In this document: positions 16,816-26,411 of the stretch, piece after piece | Position numbering within the stretch: position 1 is the stretch's first letter | Layout of the letters: each line of letters opens with the position of its first letter | Assembly (NCBI RefSeq): GCF_004365575.1 | Contig: NZ_SOBG01000009.1 | Location: 1 to 64,000, forward strand | From: Hypnocyclicus thermotrophus | GTDB taxonomy: Bacteria > Fusobacteriota > Fusobacteriia > Fusobacteriales > Fusobacteriaceae | Length of the DNA stretch: 64,000 nucleotides | Direction: 5' to 3' | Position numbers and translations under genes: made by a program | The notes under the pieces: generated by a model | What the model was told of the DNA's origin: nothing | Seen by the model: the letters and a program-made list of their open reading frames with translations, nothing else | The model's database searches: none

Positions 16816-18723
16816 ATGAAAAAAAGAATTGCTATCATTATAAAAGATCATGAATTAGAAAGAAATATATCAGATTTGCTTAGAGATAATCGATATATAG
16901 TAGATATACTATCTGTAGAAAATATTATTGATAATATTTTAGAGAATAAAATAGACTTACTTATTTTAGGTGCTCAAAGTATAAATGAAATTGAATTAGC
17001 TAGAAAATCTGAAAAGGTATCACAAATACCTGTAATTGTTGTATTTGATAGAAATGTAGGAAATGCAGATATAGTAGATACGTTTAAAAAAGGAGTATCT
17101 GATATAATTTATGTAAAAAAAGAAAGTTATAAACCAATATTAGATGCTGTAGATAGATTTTTTAACAAAGATGAAGAAGAAGTAAATATTGAAATAAAAA
17201 ATATTAATCAATGGACAGTAATTACAATAAAATCAGAATTAAATCCTAAAAATTCATATTATCTAAAAGTAAAAATAGATGAATTATTAAAAAATAATAG
17301 AAAAAATTTTATAATTGATATATCTACATTGAATTATATGGAATCAGTAGGACTTGGAGTACTTATTTATATAAGAAAAAAAGTTCATGAAATATCAGGA
17401 GAAGCAAAATATATTATTACATCTAATAGAATAAAAAAACTTATTAGCATTGTAAAGCTTGAAAAATATATAGAGATGTATGATAATATAAATGATGTAA
17501 CAAGCATAGAAGTAGACAATGATAAAATATTAGTAGCAATAGTAGATGATGCTAAATTTATGAGAGCGTTGATATCAACAGTACTTCAAGAAGAAGGATT
17601 TGCTACGATAGCTTATGGTGATCCTTTAGAGGCTTTAGAAGAATTAAGATATAAAGAACCAGATATAATACTAGTAGATTATGAAATGCCAAATCTAAAT
17701 GGATTAGAATTTATAAGAGAATTTAAGCCTAAAAAAAGAAATATACCTACAGTAATGCTTACTACAGAAACAGATGTTAATTTGGCAGTTAGTGCAATGA
17801 GGTTAGGAGCTTCTGATTTTTTAAATAAACCTTTTAAAAAAGAAGAACTTATACATATATTAAAAAAAGTAGTTAAAGAAAATAAGTTAATGAAAGAAAA
17901 TGAAAGACTTTTTCAAGAATTACAGATTAGAGAAAAAGAGCTTAAAAAGAAAAATAATCAGTTGTTTAAGCTATACTCTGAATTGGAAGAGGAGTTAAAA
18001 TTGGCATCGGAAATACAAAAAAAATTGTTACCACAAAGTTATCCAGATATAGCAGGATATAATTTTGCAGTGAAATATAAACCTTCACAAGATATAGGCG
18101 GAGATTTTTATGATTTTATAAATCTTAATAATAATAGTTATGGAATAGCTTTTGCCGATGTGTCAGGACATGGAATACCTGCAGCATTACTTTCAACAAT
18201 ATTTAAAGTACATTTAGTTACACATTCAAAAGAGATACAAGAACCAAGTAAGTTGCTGACAGTATTAAATGAAAAAGTAGTTGAAACTTTTCCTGACGGT
18301 AAATTTATATCACTTTTTTATTTGTTAATGAGTCAAGAAAGTGATACAATAAGATATTGTAGGGCTTCACAAGAACCAGTTTTACATTTAAAAAAAGATG
18401 GAAGTGTACAAGAATTACCAGGAAGTAGTCAAGTATTAGGACTTTTTTCGGAAAAAGATTTTCCAGGCGTTTTAAATTTTGAAGATAAAGAAGTAGAGTT
18501 ATTACCAGGAGAAAAACTATTTTTTTATACTGATGGAATAAATGAAGCACAAAATAAAAATGATGAATTTTATGGACTAGATAGATTGAAACAGGTACTT
18601 AGCGAAAATATAAATTGTGGTGCAACAGAACTTATTGAAAATATATATGGCGATTTAAAAGATTTTTTAGAAGGATTACCGGTAATAGATGATCTTACTT
18701 TAATGTGTATAGAAAAAAAATAA
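16816..18723 (+). CDS. REC-like/STAS/REC/SpoIIE-phosphatase signalling protein
   Basis: This cytoplasmic multi-domain protein (635 aa) should link a phosphorelay to partner-switching control. Domains in order are a degenerate receiver (about 1-115, no Asp at the phosphorylation strand), a STAS domain (about 122-225, YMESVGLGVL with Ser177 at the regulated position), a full receiver (about 237-355; Asp244/245, phospho-Asp288, Lys338), a coiled coil (355-400) and a PP2C/SpoIIE phosphatase (400-635). The phosphatase has metal ligands in GGDFYD, ADVSGHG and YTDGINE, plus Asp625/626. Such proteins usually dephosphorylate a STAS anti-sigma antagonist; here a STAS domain is in the same chain. No sensor kinase or anti-sigma factor is adjacent. 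It ends at a terminator. Confidence 0.88.
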   Translation: MKKRIAIIIKDHELERNISDLLRDNRYIVDILSVENIIDNILENKIDLLILGAQSINEIELARKSEKVSQIPVIVVFDRNVGNADIVDTFKKGVSDIIYVKKESYKPILDAVDRFFNKDEEEVNIEIKNINQWTVITIKSELNPKNSYYLKVKIDELLKNNRKNFIIDISTLNYMESVGLGVLIYIRKKVHEISGEAKYIITSNRIKKLISIVKLEKYIEMYDNINDVTSIEVDNDKILVAIVDDAKFMRALISTVLQEEGFATIAYGDPLEALEELRYKEPDIILVDYEMPNLNGLEFIREFKPKKRNIPTVMLTTETDVNLAVSAMRLGASDFLNKPFKKEELIHILKKVVKENKLMKENERLFQELQIREKELKKKNNQLFKLYSELEEELKLASEIQKKLLPQSYPDIAGYNFAVKYKPSQDIGGDFYDFINLNNNSYGIAFADVSGHGIPAALLSTIFKVHLVTHSKEIQEPSKLLTVLNEKVVETFPDGKFISLFYLLMSQESDTIRYCRASQEPVLHLKKDGSVQELPGSSQVLGLFSEKDFPGVLNFEDKEVELLPGEKLFFYTDGINEAQNKNDEFYGLDRLKQVLSENINCGATELIENIYGDLKDFLEGLPVIDDLTLMCIEKK

Positions 18724-18728
18724 AAATC

Positions 18729-18758
18729 AAATGACAAGTAATACTTGTCATTTTTTAT
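18729..18758 (+). terminator. Terminator after the SpoIIE-type gene
   Basis: AAATGACAAG and CTTGTCATTT form a perfect 10-base-pair stem around a 4- to 5-base loop, followed by Ts, six bases after the stop. Confidence 0.88.
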
Positions 18759-18886
18759 AAAAAATAATATATATCAGAAATTAATATAGTAAAATTTATT
18801 AGCTATAAGTATTTTATATATAAAATTGCTTTAATATATTTTGTATAATTTAAATAATTTATAAATAAAAAGTATAAGGAGATGGA

Positions 18887-19858
18887 ATGGATTTAAGAAA
18901 ACTTATTGATAAAGAAATAACAAGAGAAGAAGCTATAGAACTTTCAAGGTTAAAAGGTAGTAAAATGATGGAATTGTTTGCAGTCGCAAATGAAATAAGA
19001 GAAAAGTATTGTGGTAATGAATTACATACATGTACTATAACAAATGCAAAATCTGGTAAATGTCCAGAAAATTGTAAATTTTGTGCACAGTCAGCACATC
19101 ATAATACAAATATTCCTACTTATGATTTAAAAGATGAAGAAACTTTACTTAATGAATATAGTAAATCAGAAGATTATAATGCAAAAAAATTTGGATTAGT
19201 TACAAGTGGGAGAAGTATAAAAAAAGGAACAAAAGAATTTGAAGAAATAGAAAAATTTATAGAAAATGCAAAAAAAACTAATAAAAAAGTAGAGCTTTGT
19301 TGCTCAATAGGACTTTTAGATGCAGAAGAAATAAAAATTTTAAAATCAAAAGGGCTTACTAGAATTCATAATAATATACAAACTTCTCCAAAAGTATATG
19401 ATAAATTAGTGTCTACTACACATAATGTACAAGATAGAATAAATACCATAAAAATAGCAAAACAAGAGGGAATAGAAGTATGTAGTGGTGGAATAATAGG
19501 AATGGGAGAGACATTTGAAGATAGAATAGATATGGCATTTACATTAAAAGAATTAAATGTAGATGCAATACCACTTAATATATTAAATCCGATAAAAGGA
19601 ACTCCTTATGAAAATATGCAAGCTTTATCTATGGATGAAATATTAAAAACTTTTGCAATATTTAGAATAATACACAAAGATAAAGTTTTAAAAATAGGTG
19701 CAGGAAGAGAAGGGATATTAAAAGATTTTATGGGGATGGCATTTATGAGTGGAATGAATGGTATGCTTATAGGAGGATATCTTACTGTAAGAGGTAGAGA
19801 AGTAGAAGATGATTTTAAATTTATAGAAAATGTAAAAAAAATGTGGAAAAATAAATAA
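18887..19858 (+). CDS. bioB: Biotin synthase
   Basis: BioB is a radical-SAM enzyme that inserts sulfur into dethiobiotin to make biotin. The [4Fe-4S] motif CX3CX2C is Cys59, Cys63 and Cys66 (CPENCKFC), followed by AQSAHH. The 323-residue length is normal, and the auxiliary-cluster region with CCSIGLL and the CSGGIIGMGE segment are present. AAGGAG precedes the ATG. It has its own terminator and is followed by bioF. Only these two biotin genes are seen here. The preceding 128 bases show no BirA-like dyad that I recognise. Confidence 0.95.
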   Translation: MDLRKLIDKEITREEAIELSRLKGSKMMELFAVANEIREKYCGNELHTCTITNAKSGKCPENCKFCAQSAHHNTNIPTYDLKDEETLLNEYSKSEDYNAKKFGLVTSGRSIKKGTKEFEEIEKFIENAKKTNKKVELCCSIGLLDAEEIKILKSKGLTRIHNNIQTSPKVYDKLVSTTHNVQDRINTIKIAKQEGIEVCSGGIIGMGETFEDRIDMAFTLKELNVDAIPLNILNPIKGTPYENMQALSMDEILKTFAIFRIIHKDKVLKIGAGREGILKDFMGMAFMSGMNGMLIGGYLTVRGREVEDDFKFIENVKKMWKNK

Positions 19859-19859
19859 G

Positions 19860-19889
19860 CGGGAGTGATTATTACTTCCGATTTTTTTG
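19860..19889 (+). terminator. Terminator after bioB
   Basis: CGGGAGTGA and TACTTCCG form a hairpin with one G-U pair, followed by a run of seven Ts. It begins just after the bioB stop codon, so bioF downstream may have its own promoter. Confidence 0.8.
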
Positions 19890-19944
19890 TTTTTATAATT
19901 ATAAAAATTATAATTTTTTTTAATTAAATTAAAGAGGTGGGGTT

Positions 19945-21102
19945 ATGAATTATTTAAAAGAAGTATTGCATAATTTAAAAATTAATAATATGCATAGAGA
20001 ATTGAAAGATATAGATAAACTTGAGCATAAGTATATTTATAAAGAGGGAATAAAGTACTTAGATATGACATCTAGTAATTACTTAGGATTAAGAGATGAT
20101 ATAAGGATAAAAGAAGCAGTAATAAAAGGAATACAAACATATGGAGTAGGAAGTGGAGCAAGTAGACTCATATGTGGAGAAGCAGATATTTTTAGGAATT
20201 TAGAAGATAAGTTAGCAAAATACTTAAAGAAAGAAAGAGCACTTATATTTAATAGTGGATATGATGCAAATATAGGAGTGATTTCTACATTGTTTACAAG
20301 TGATGATGTAATATTTTGTGATAAATTAAATCATGCAAGTATTTATGATGGAATAAAATTAAGTGGTGCTAAATTAATTAGATTTAAACATATGGACTAT
20401 AATGATTTGAGAGAAAAAATAGAAAAAAATCAAAATTATAATAAAGCACTTATAGTTACAGATTCGTTGTTTAGTATGGATGGAGATATTGCTGATATAA
20501 AGCAATTAATTAAAATAAAAGAAAAATATAAAAATATTTATTTAATGGTAGATGAAGCACATGCTGGAGGAGTTTTTGGGGAAAATGGTTTTGGAATTGC
20601 AGAAAGAGAAAATGTATTAGAAAAAATTGATATAAATGTAGGAACATTTTCAAAAGCATATGGAGTACAAGGTGCTTATATAGCAGCGTCAGCTACAATT
20701 ATTGATTATCTTATAAATAGATGCCGTTCACTTATATATACTACAGCTCTTCCACCTGCTTTTATTGCTGGAATTAACGAAGCATTTGATATATCAATAA
20801 AAGAAAAAGAAAGAAGAATACATTTATTAGAAATAAGTAAATATTTTAAAGAAAGTCTAATAAAAACAGGATATAATGTATCAGAAACAAATTCTCAAAT
20901 AATTCCTGTTTTATTTAAAAGTAATATAAGTACAATAAAATTAGGTGAATATTTATTAGCAAATAATATTTATGTAGTTGTAATACGTAAGCCTACAGTA
21001 AATATTCCACGAATAAGATTTTCATTAAATTCATTATTAGAAAAAGAAGATATTGATAAAGTTCTTGAATTATTAAAAAAATATAAGAAAATAAATTATT
21101 GA
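19945..21102 (+). CDS. bioF: 8-amino-7-oxononanoate synthase
   Basis: This PLP-dependent alpha-oxoamine synthase condenses L-alanine with a pimeloyl thioester in the first dedicated step of biotin ring assembly. The 385-residue protein carries TSSNYLGL at the N-terminus, the DEAHAGGVFG segment and the PLP-lysine motif TFSKAYG (Lys237). 2-amino-3-ketobutyrate CoA ligase is a close relative and cannot be fully excluded, but adjacency to bioB argues for BioF. GAGGTGG precedes the ATG. A short gap of 55 bases leads to the polysaccharide locus. Confidence 0.88.
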   Translation: MNYLKEVLHNLKINNMHRELKDIDKLEHKYIYKEGIKYLDMTSSNYLGLRDDIRIKEAVIKGIQTYGVGSGASRLICGEADIFRNLEDKLAKYLKKERALIFNSGYDANIGVISTLFTSDDVIFCDKLNHASIYDGIKLSGAKLIRFKHMDYNDLREKIEKNQNYNKALIVTDSLFSMDGDIADIKQLIKIKEKYKNIYLMVDEAHAGGVFGENGFGIAERENVLEKIDINVGTFSKAYGVQGAYIAASATIIDYLINRCRSLIYTTALPPAFIAGINEAFDISIKEKERRIHLLEISKYFKESLIKTGYNVSETNSQIIPVLFKSNISTIKLGEYLLANNIYVVVIRKPTVNIPRIRFSLNSLLEKEDIDKVLELLKKYKKINY

Positions 21103-21157
21103 AAAAAACTATATAATACTTTATAATAAATACAAATGAGTCAAAAGGGGCGGTAAA

Positions 21158-22405
21158 ATGAGCATAGGGTCAAGATTAACAATTTTTAATACTTTATTAA
21201 ATTTAATATTTTTTTATTTTTTATCTTTTATTTTTGGTATTGATATTAATCTTTCTTTTATTATTTTAATATTTGGGATATTTATAATATATTATATATT
21301 TAATATTTATAATATGGAAAAAGGAAAATATCAATTTAGTGATTTATTGTATTCGTTTTTTTTAAATTTATTACTTGTTATTGTTGCACTACTTGTAAAT
21401 ATGAAAGAATTAGCATTTGTTTTTATAGATATTTTTATTTTACAAAATATAATTAAATATTTTTTAGCAAAATTTTTTGTAAAAAAAAATAATGTGATTA
21501 TTATTGGAAAAAATAAAGAATCAGAAGTAATAAAAAGAATAATAAATGAAAAAGATATTTATAATGTAGTTGCAGAATTAAATTTTCAAGAGATAGAAAA
21601 TATAGAAGAATTAGTAGAAAAATATGATGTGGAAAGAATAATTATCACAGAAAATATTATAAAAGAATCACTTATACAAAAAATATTAAGTGTAAAGTTA
21701 AAAGGTGTAAAAACGTATAATTATATAAATTTTTTTGAAAAAGTAGAAGAAAAAGTATTAGTAAATAGAATTAATGAAGAATGGTTTTTATTTGGAAGAG
21801 GATTTAATATACTTCATGATAATTTTCAAAAGAGATTAAAAAGAATATTTGATTTTTTACTAGCCATATTAATATTTATATTGACTTTTCCAATTATGTT
21901 AGTATCAGCAGTAATAATAAAATTAGAATCAAAAGGACCGATATTATTTATACAGGAGAGAATAGGTCTAGGAAATAAGTCTTTTAAAATAGTGAAATTT
22001 AGGTCAATGACAGTAGATGCTGAAAAAAATGGACCACAATGGGCTCAAAAGAAAGATAATCGAGTAACAAAATTTGGTAAATTCATGAGAAAAACAAGAA
22101 TAGATGAACTTCCACAATTATGGAATGTAATAAAAGGTGAGATGAGTTTTATAGGGCCTAGACCAGAAAGAAAATATTTTATTGATATATTAGAAAAAGA
22201 AATACCATATTACAATGTACGTCATTCTGTAAAACCAGGACTTACTGGCTGGGCACAAGTGAAATATCCGTATGGAGCTAGTGTAGAAGATGCACTTAGA
22301 AAATTGGAATATGATCTATTTTATATAAAACATCAAAACTTTATATTTGATATAATAATTATCTTTAAAACAGTAAAAACAGTTGTGTTTGGAAAAGGAA
22401 GATAA
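21158..22405 (+). CDS. Polyprenyl-phosphate hexose-1-phosphate transferase (priming enzyme)
   Basis: This membrane enzyme probably starts repeat-unit assembly by moving a sugar-1-phosphate from a UDP-sugar to undecaprenyl phosphate. It has four or so N-terminal membrane helices (about 1-90), a Rossmann-like middle region (NNVIIIGK, about 110-190) and a C-terminal catalytic domain of the WbaP/PglC type from about 225. Motifs KFRSMTVDAE, RIDELPQLWNV, GPRPERK and KPGLTGWAQV are intact. The 415-residue length fits the large-type family. Whether Gal, Glc or another sugar is used is not visible. It opens the capsule/O-antigen locus, 42 bases before wzz. Confidence 0.9.
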   Translation: MSIGSRLTIFNTLLNLIFFYFLSFIFGIDINLSFIILIFGIFIIYYIFNIYNMEKGKYQFSDLLYSFFLNLLLVIVALLVNMKELAFVFIDIFILQNIIKYFLAKFFVKKNNVIIIGKNKESEVIKRIINEKDIYNVVAELNFQEIENIEELVEKYDVERIIITENIIKESLIQKILSVKLKGVKTYNYINFFEKVEEKVLVNRINEEWFLFGRGFNILHDNFQKRLKRIFDFLLAILIFILTFPIMLVSAVIIKLESKGPILFIQERIGLGNKSFKIVKFRSMTVDAEKNGPQWAQKKDNRVTKFGKFMRKTRIDELPQLWNVIKGEMSFIGPRPERKYFIDILEKEIPYYNVRHSVKPGLTGWAQVKYPYGASVEDALRKLEYDLFYIKHQNFIFDIIIIFKTVKTVVFGKGR

Positions 22406-22447
22406 TAAAAATATTAAAAAAATTATGTAGCTATAGAAAGGAAAGAA

Positions 22448-23680
22448 ATGCAAGAGAATAGTAAAGTTATGCAAAATGAAATAATAAACCAAAATAATTA
22501 TTATGAAGAGGACGAGATTGATTTACTTGACCTTATTAGAGTAATATGGAAAAGGAAAACCCTTATTATAATTATTACAGTGTTAGTGACTATTTTTGGG
22601 GGAATTTTTGCACTTATTTCAAAACCACTGTATAAAGCAGAATTAACATTTACAGAAGAAAAATCCTCATCTTCAAGTATGTTATCAAGTTTAGCTAACT
22701 CTATACCATTTGGATTGATAGGTGGAACATCTAATAATGGAAGTAGCTCGTTACTTACAATACTTGAAAGTAGAACTTTTAGAGAAGAAATAGTAAATAA
22801 ATTAGGATTATATGATTACTATATTAAATATAATAAAATAGAGCTAGATAAAATAGAGGATGAAAATGATAAACCAACTATTTATGATGTAGCAAAATGG
22901 GTTGGAAATATAGTAGTAGTATCAAAAGATGAAAAAAATGGAATATATAGAGTAGAAGTAGAATTATCTGATAAAGAAATGGTAGCTAAAATAGCAAATG
23001 AATATTTTACTGTATTGGATAATTATTTAAAGGAGCAAAAAGATGATAAATCAAATTTATCATTAAAATATTTAAAAGAGCAAGTAGATACAGTAGAAAA
23101 ACAAATAAATGATAAACAAGCAGAACTTCGAGAAATAGAAAAAAAATATAAAACAGTAAGTATACTTGATGAAGCAAAAGTAGTAACTGAAAAAGTGGCA
23201 GAATTAAAACAATTTATTATACAAAAAGAAAATGAATTGAAAATATCTAAAAAATTTGCTGGAGAAAATAGCTTTGAAGTTCAAAAAATAAAAGAAGAAA
23301 TAATAGTAGCTAAAGAACAATTAAATGCGATAATAAATGGAGATGATAACTTACCTGTTGATATTATACCTCTTCGTGATATACCACAAATCAAATTTGA
23401 ATTACAAAAATTAGAGCAAGAATTAAATGTAAATATAGAAGTATATAAAATGCTTAGAGTAGAATATGAAAAAACAAAATTAGAGGTATTAAATAAAAAA
23501 AGTATGATAACTATTTTGGATAGTGCAATAGATCCAAAATATCCAGATAAACCAAATAAAAAGCTTATAGTAGTCATATCGTTTGTACTAGGTGGATTTT
23601 TAGGAATATTTTTTGAATTTTTTATTGAATTTTTAAAAAATATAGAGTGGGATAAAATAACAGAAGAAAAAATAAATTAG
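22448..23680 (+). CDS. Wzz-type polysaccharide chain-length regulator
   Basis: The protein is a polysaccharide co-polymerase of the Wzz family that sets chain length in the inner membrane. It has an N-terminal membrane helix (about 37-58), a long periplasmic coiled-coil region (about 200-340), and a C-terminal helix (about 377-400) preceded by the typical proline-rich segment DPKYPDKPNKK. There is no C-terminal tyrosine-kinase domain, so it is closer to Wzz or Wzc without kinase. GAAAGG precedes the ATG. It is followed after 26 bases by the Wza-like exporter. Confidence 0.9.
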   Translation: MQENSKVMQNEIINQNNYYEEDEIDLLDLIRVIWKRKTLIIIITVLVTIFGGIFALISKPLYKAELTFTEEKSSSSSMLSSLANSIPFGLIGGTSNNGSSSLLTILESRTFREEIVNKLGLYDYYIKYNKIELDKIEDENDKPTIYDVAKWVGNIVVVSKDEKNGIYRVEVELSDKEMVAKIANEYFTVLDNYLKEQKDDKSNLSLKYLKEQVDTVEKQINDKQAELREIEKKYKTVSILDEAKVVTEKVAELKQFIIQKENELKISKKFAGENSFEVQKIKEEIIVAKEQLNAIINGDDNLPVDIIPLRDIPQIKFELQKLEQELNVNIEVYKMLRVEYEKTKLEVLNKKSMITILDSAIDPKYPDKPNKKLIVVISFVLGGFLGIFFEFFIEFLKNIEWDKITEEKIN

Positions 23681-23706
23681 AACATAGATTAAAAAGGGGC
23701 GTAAAA

Positions 23707-26277
23707 ATGAAAAAAATACTATTGTTTTTATCTTTATCAATAACAATATTTGCAGCAGATATTACAACAACAGATGTTACAACACTTATGCAAGCAAATA
23801 ATAATCTAAATAATTTAAAGAAAAGTGATAATATAGATAATACTGATGAATCACAGCAACAGATGGAGAAATTAAATACTTTACAAAAAGAAAATGATAA
23901 AATACTAAATAAAGAAGAACTAAATAAAGAAGAACTAAATAAAGAAGAACTAAATAAAGAAGAACTAAATAAAGAAGAACTAAATAAAGAAGATAAAGAA
24001 TCAAATATATTTAAAAGATATTATAATGAATATATAAGAAATAGAGAAGAATTAAAAATGTATGGTATGGATATAATAAATAATAGTAGAGCAGTAAAAA
24101 CCACAAAAACTATTGGGAAAGATTATATATTAGGAATGGGAGATACAATAAATATAAATAGTTGGAGTGACATTTTATTACCTGATGAAGCAAATAAAAA
24201 TTTTATGCCAATATTGACAATAGACAATAGCGGGAATTTATTTATACCAAATATAGGAATAATAAAAGCTGAAGGGAAAACAATAGCAGAGTTAGAAAAA
24301 GATATTTTATATAAAGCAAATAAAAAAATCAAAAATTTTAATATAGATATATCATTAAAGAATAGTAGAACATTTGCAATAACAGTAATAGGAGAAATTA
24401 ATAAACCAGGTATTTACAGTATAGATAAATACTATAATTTATTTAATATACTTTATACTGCTGGTGGAATAAATAAAAATTCTAGTATAAGAAATATAAA
24501 AATCAAGTCGAAAGAAAAAGAAACTATAGTAGATTTGTATGATTATATAAATGGAAATAAAAATATTGAAGATATAAAAATAAATGATGGAGATATAATT
24601 TATGTCCCTGTAATAAAAGAAAAGGTAGCACTTTATGGAGAATTGAAGAAAAAATGTATATATGAATTAAAAAATGAAAAAACGTATGAAGAAATATTTA
24701 AAAATATAGGGGCATTTGATATTTTTGCAAATAAAAACTTGATAAAAACAAAATATATTGAAAATTTACAAGTAAAGGTATCAAATGAACGATTAGAAAA
24801 TAGTATAAAACAAAATTTAATTTCAATTGAAATAGGAAGTATAGATAAAGAATCAAAAAATAGTGTATATATTTATGGGAATGTAGTAAACCCTGGAGAA
24901 TATAATGTAGATAAGATAAAAGATTATAGGAGTTTAATAGAAACTGTAGGAGGATATAAAAAAGATACATATTTAAATAGTATAACTTTAATTAGATTAA
25001 AAGAAAATTATGAAAAAGAAATTATTACTTTTAATCCTATTGATGAAAATATTGAATTGAAAAAAAATGATACAATATATGTATATAATAGAAATGATAT
25101 AGCGGCTAAAAAATATAGCAATATTATAGGAGCAGTAAAAAATCCTGGAAATTATGAAATATATAAAAATCAAAGAGTATTAGATCTTATTAATTTTGCT
25201 GGTGGAATAGATATAAAAGAAAATGTTTTTTATAAAAGAGCTGATATTTATCGAGTTGATGAACAAGGAGAATTAAATCTTATAAAATTTGATTTAGAAA
25301 AAGCTCTTGCTGGTGATACAAAAGAAAATATTATATTAAAAGCAAATGATATAGTAAAAATCTATAAATATGAAGAAGTAATAAAACCAGATACAGTATA
25401 TATATATGGAAATGTAAAAGAGCCAGGGAAAATAAAATATTATAAAGGAATGACATTAGAAGATACAATATTTTATGCAAAGGGATTAGAAAAAAAAGCA
25501 GATAGAAATATAGTAATAGCTAGAAATGAAAAAATTAAAGATAAAATATCTGAAATAATAGTTGATTATATGAAAAATCCAGATTTTAAAATATTACCAA
25601 ATGATGTAATCTTTGTAAGAAAAGATTCAACATGGCAAGATGTAAAAACGGTAAAAATAACAGGATTTGTAAAATACCCTGGGGAGTATTTATTAAATGA
25701 TGATGAGGGAATTAATTCTATTATAAATAGAGCTGGTGGATTTAAATCTGATGCATTTCCAAATGGTATCCAAATAAAAAGAAAAGAGACACAATTAAAA
25801 GAGAGTAGAAGCTTAAATCTAGAAATAGATGATAAAATATCTCTTGAACAAAATGTGTTTAATTTAAAAGTAACAAACCTTAAATATGATAGAGAATTAA
25901 ATAGATATAAAAATGATATAAAACTTATAGATGGAGATGAAATCTATATACCAAATAGACCTACAACAGTAAAAGTAGTAGGAGAAGTTTATGCACCTAG
26001 TATAATAGCATATAATGAAAATTTTAAATTGAAAGATTATATTGATGCAGCAGGTGGATATAAAGAAAAAGCGTATGAAAAAAAAGTATTTATAATAAAA
26101 GCAAATGGAAAAGCTATGAAAGAAAATATAAAAAAAATAAATATAGAAGCTGGAGATACAATAATAGTTCCAAAAGATACTAGAGAAAAAAGTAAATTAG
26201 ATAGATTTTTAGATATATTACAAGTAAGTGTACAACTTTTAACGACAGTACTTCTTGTAAATACAGTTGTAAATTAA
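23707..26277 (+). CDS. Wza-like polysaccharide export protein with about seven SLBB domains
   Basis: This secreted protein (856 aa, signal peptide ending near FAAD at 16-19) probably forms or lines the outer-membrane exit of the polysaccharide. After a Glu/Lys-rich linker it has a Poly_export domain (about 140-225) and about seven SLBB repeats. These can be followed by the recurring GxVxxPGxY motif (GEINKPGIY, GNVVNPGEY, GAVKNPGNY, GNVKEPGK, GFVKYPGEY and two degenerate copies). Many-SLBB exporters are larger than E. coli Wza (about 380 aa). The linker has five perfect LNKEE repeats encoded by 15-base tandem repeats (23905-23979). A strong terminator follows. No lipobox cysteine is seen. Confidence 0.88.
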   Translation: MKKILLFLSLSITIFAADITTTDVTTLMQANNNLNNLKKSDNIDNTDESQQQMEKLNTLQKENDKILNKEELNKEELNKEELNKEELNKEELNKEDKESNIFKRYYNEYIRNREELKMYGMDIINNSRAVKTTKTIGKDYILGMGDTININSWSDILLPDEANKNFMPILTIDNSGNLFIPNIGIIKAEGKTIAELEKDILYKANKKIKNFNIDISLKNSRTFAITVIGEINKPGIYSIDKYYNLFNILYTAGGINKNSSIRNIKIKSKEKETIVDLYDYINGNKNIEDIKINDGDIIYVPVIKEKVALYGELKKKCIYELKNEKTYEEIFKNIGAFDIFANKNLIKTKYIENLQVKVSNERLENSIKQNLISIEIGSIDKESKNSVYIYGNVVNPGEYNVDKIKDYRSLIETVGGYKKDTYLNSITLIRLKENYEKEIITFNPIDENIELKKNDTIYVYNRNDIAAKKYSNIIGAVKNPGNYEIYKNQRVLDLINFAGGIDIKENVFYKRADIYRVDEQGELNLIKFDLEKALAGDTKENIILKANDIVKIYKYEEVIKPDTVYIYGNVKEPGKIKYYKGMTLEDTIFYAKGLEKKADRNIVIARNEKIKDKISEIIVDYMKNPDFKILPNDVIFVRKDSTWQDVKTVKITGFVKYPGEYLLNDDEGINSIINRAGGFKSDAFPNGIQIKRKETQLKESRSLNLEIDDKISLEQNVFNLKVTNLKYDRELNRYKNDIKLIDGDEIYIPNRPTTVKVVGEVYAPSIIAYNENFKLKDYIDAAGGYKEKAYEKKVFIIKANGKAMKENIKKINIEAGDTIIVPKDTREKSKLDRFLDILQVSVQLLTTVLLVNTVVN
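23905..23994 (+). repeat. 15-base tandem repeat within the SLBB exporter gene
   Basis: The unit CTAAATAAAGAAGAA occurs five times without change (23905-23979) and a sixth time with one difference (23980-23994). Each unit encodes Leu-Asn-Lys-Glu-Glu, and its length is a multiple of three, so copy-number change would alter only linker length, not the frame. Confidence 0.95.
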
Positions 26278-26282
26278 CAATA

Positions 26283-26314
26283 AAAACTTCCCTAATCTTA
26301 GGGAAGTTTTTATT
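26283..26314 (+). terminator. Terminator after the SLBB exporter gene
   Basis: AAACTTCCCTAA and TTAGGGAAGTTT form an 11- to 12-base-pair stem with a tiny loop, followed by Ts. It marks the end of the first transcription unit of the polysaccharide locus. Confidence 0.9.
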
Positions 26315-26411
26315 TAAAGTTAGATATTTAATTTTTTTGCAAATAAAAGAGGAAAAATCAAAAAAAACAATATAATATTAATTGGAACTCTATATTAGGA
26401 TGGGGATAAAT

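Noticed and set aside
18759-18886. BirA operator upstream of bioB
   Set aside because: The region is AT-rich without the spaced dyad typical of BirA sites, although bioB and bioF are biotin genes.
23905-23994. CRISPR-like array
   Set aside because: The units are 15 bases with no spacers and lie in frame within a gene, so this is a coding tandem repeat.
23786-24004. Minus-strand Leu/Tyr-repeat protein opposite the SLBB exporter
   Set aside because: It is the reverse reading of the 15-base tandem repeat, with no ribosome site and an implausible composition.
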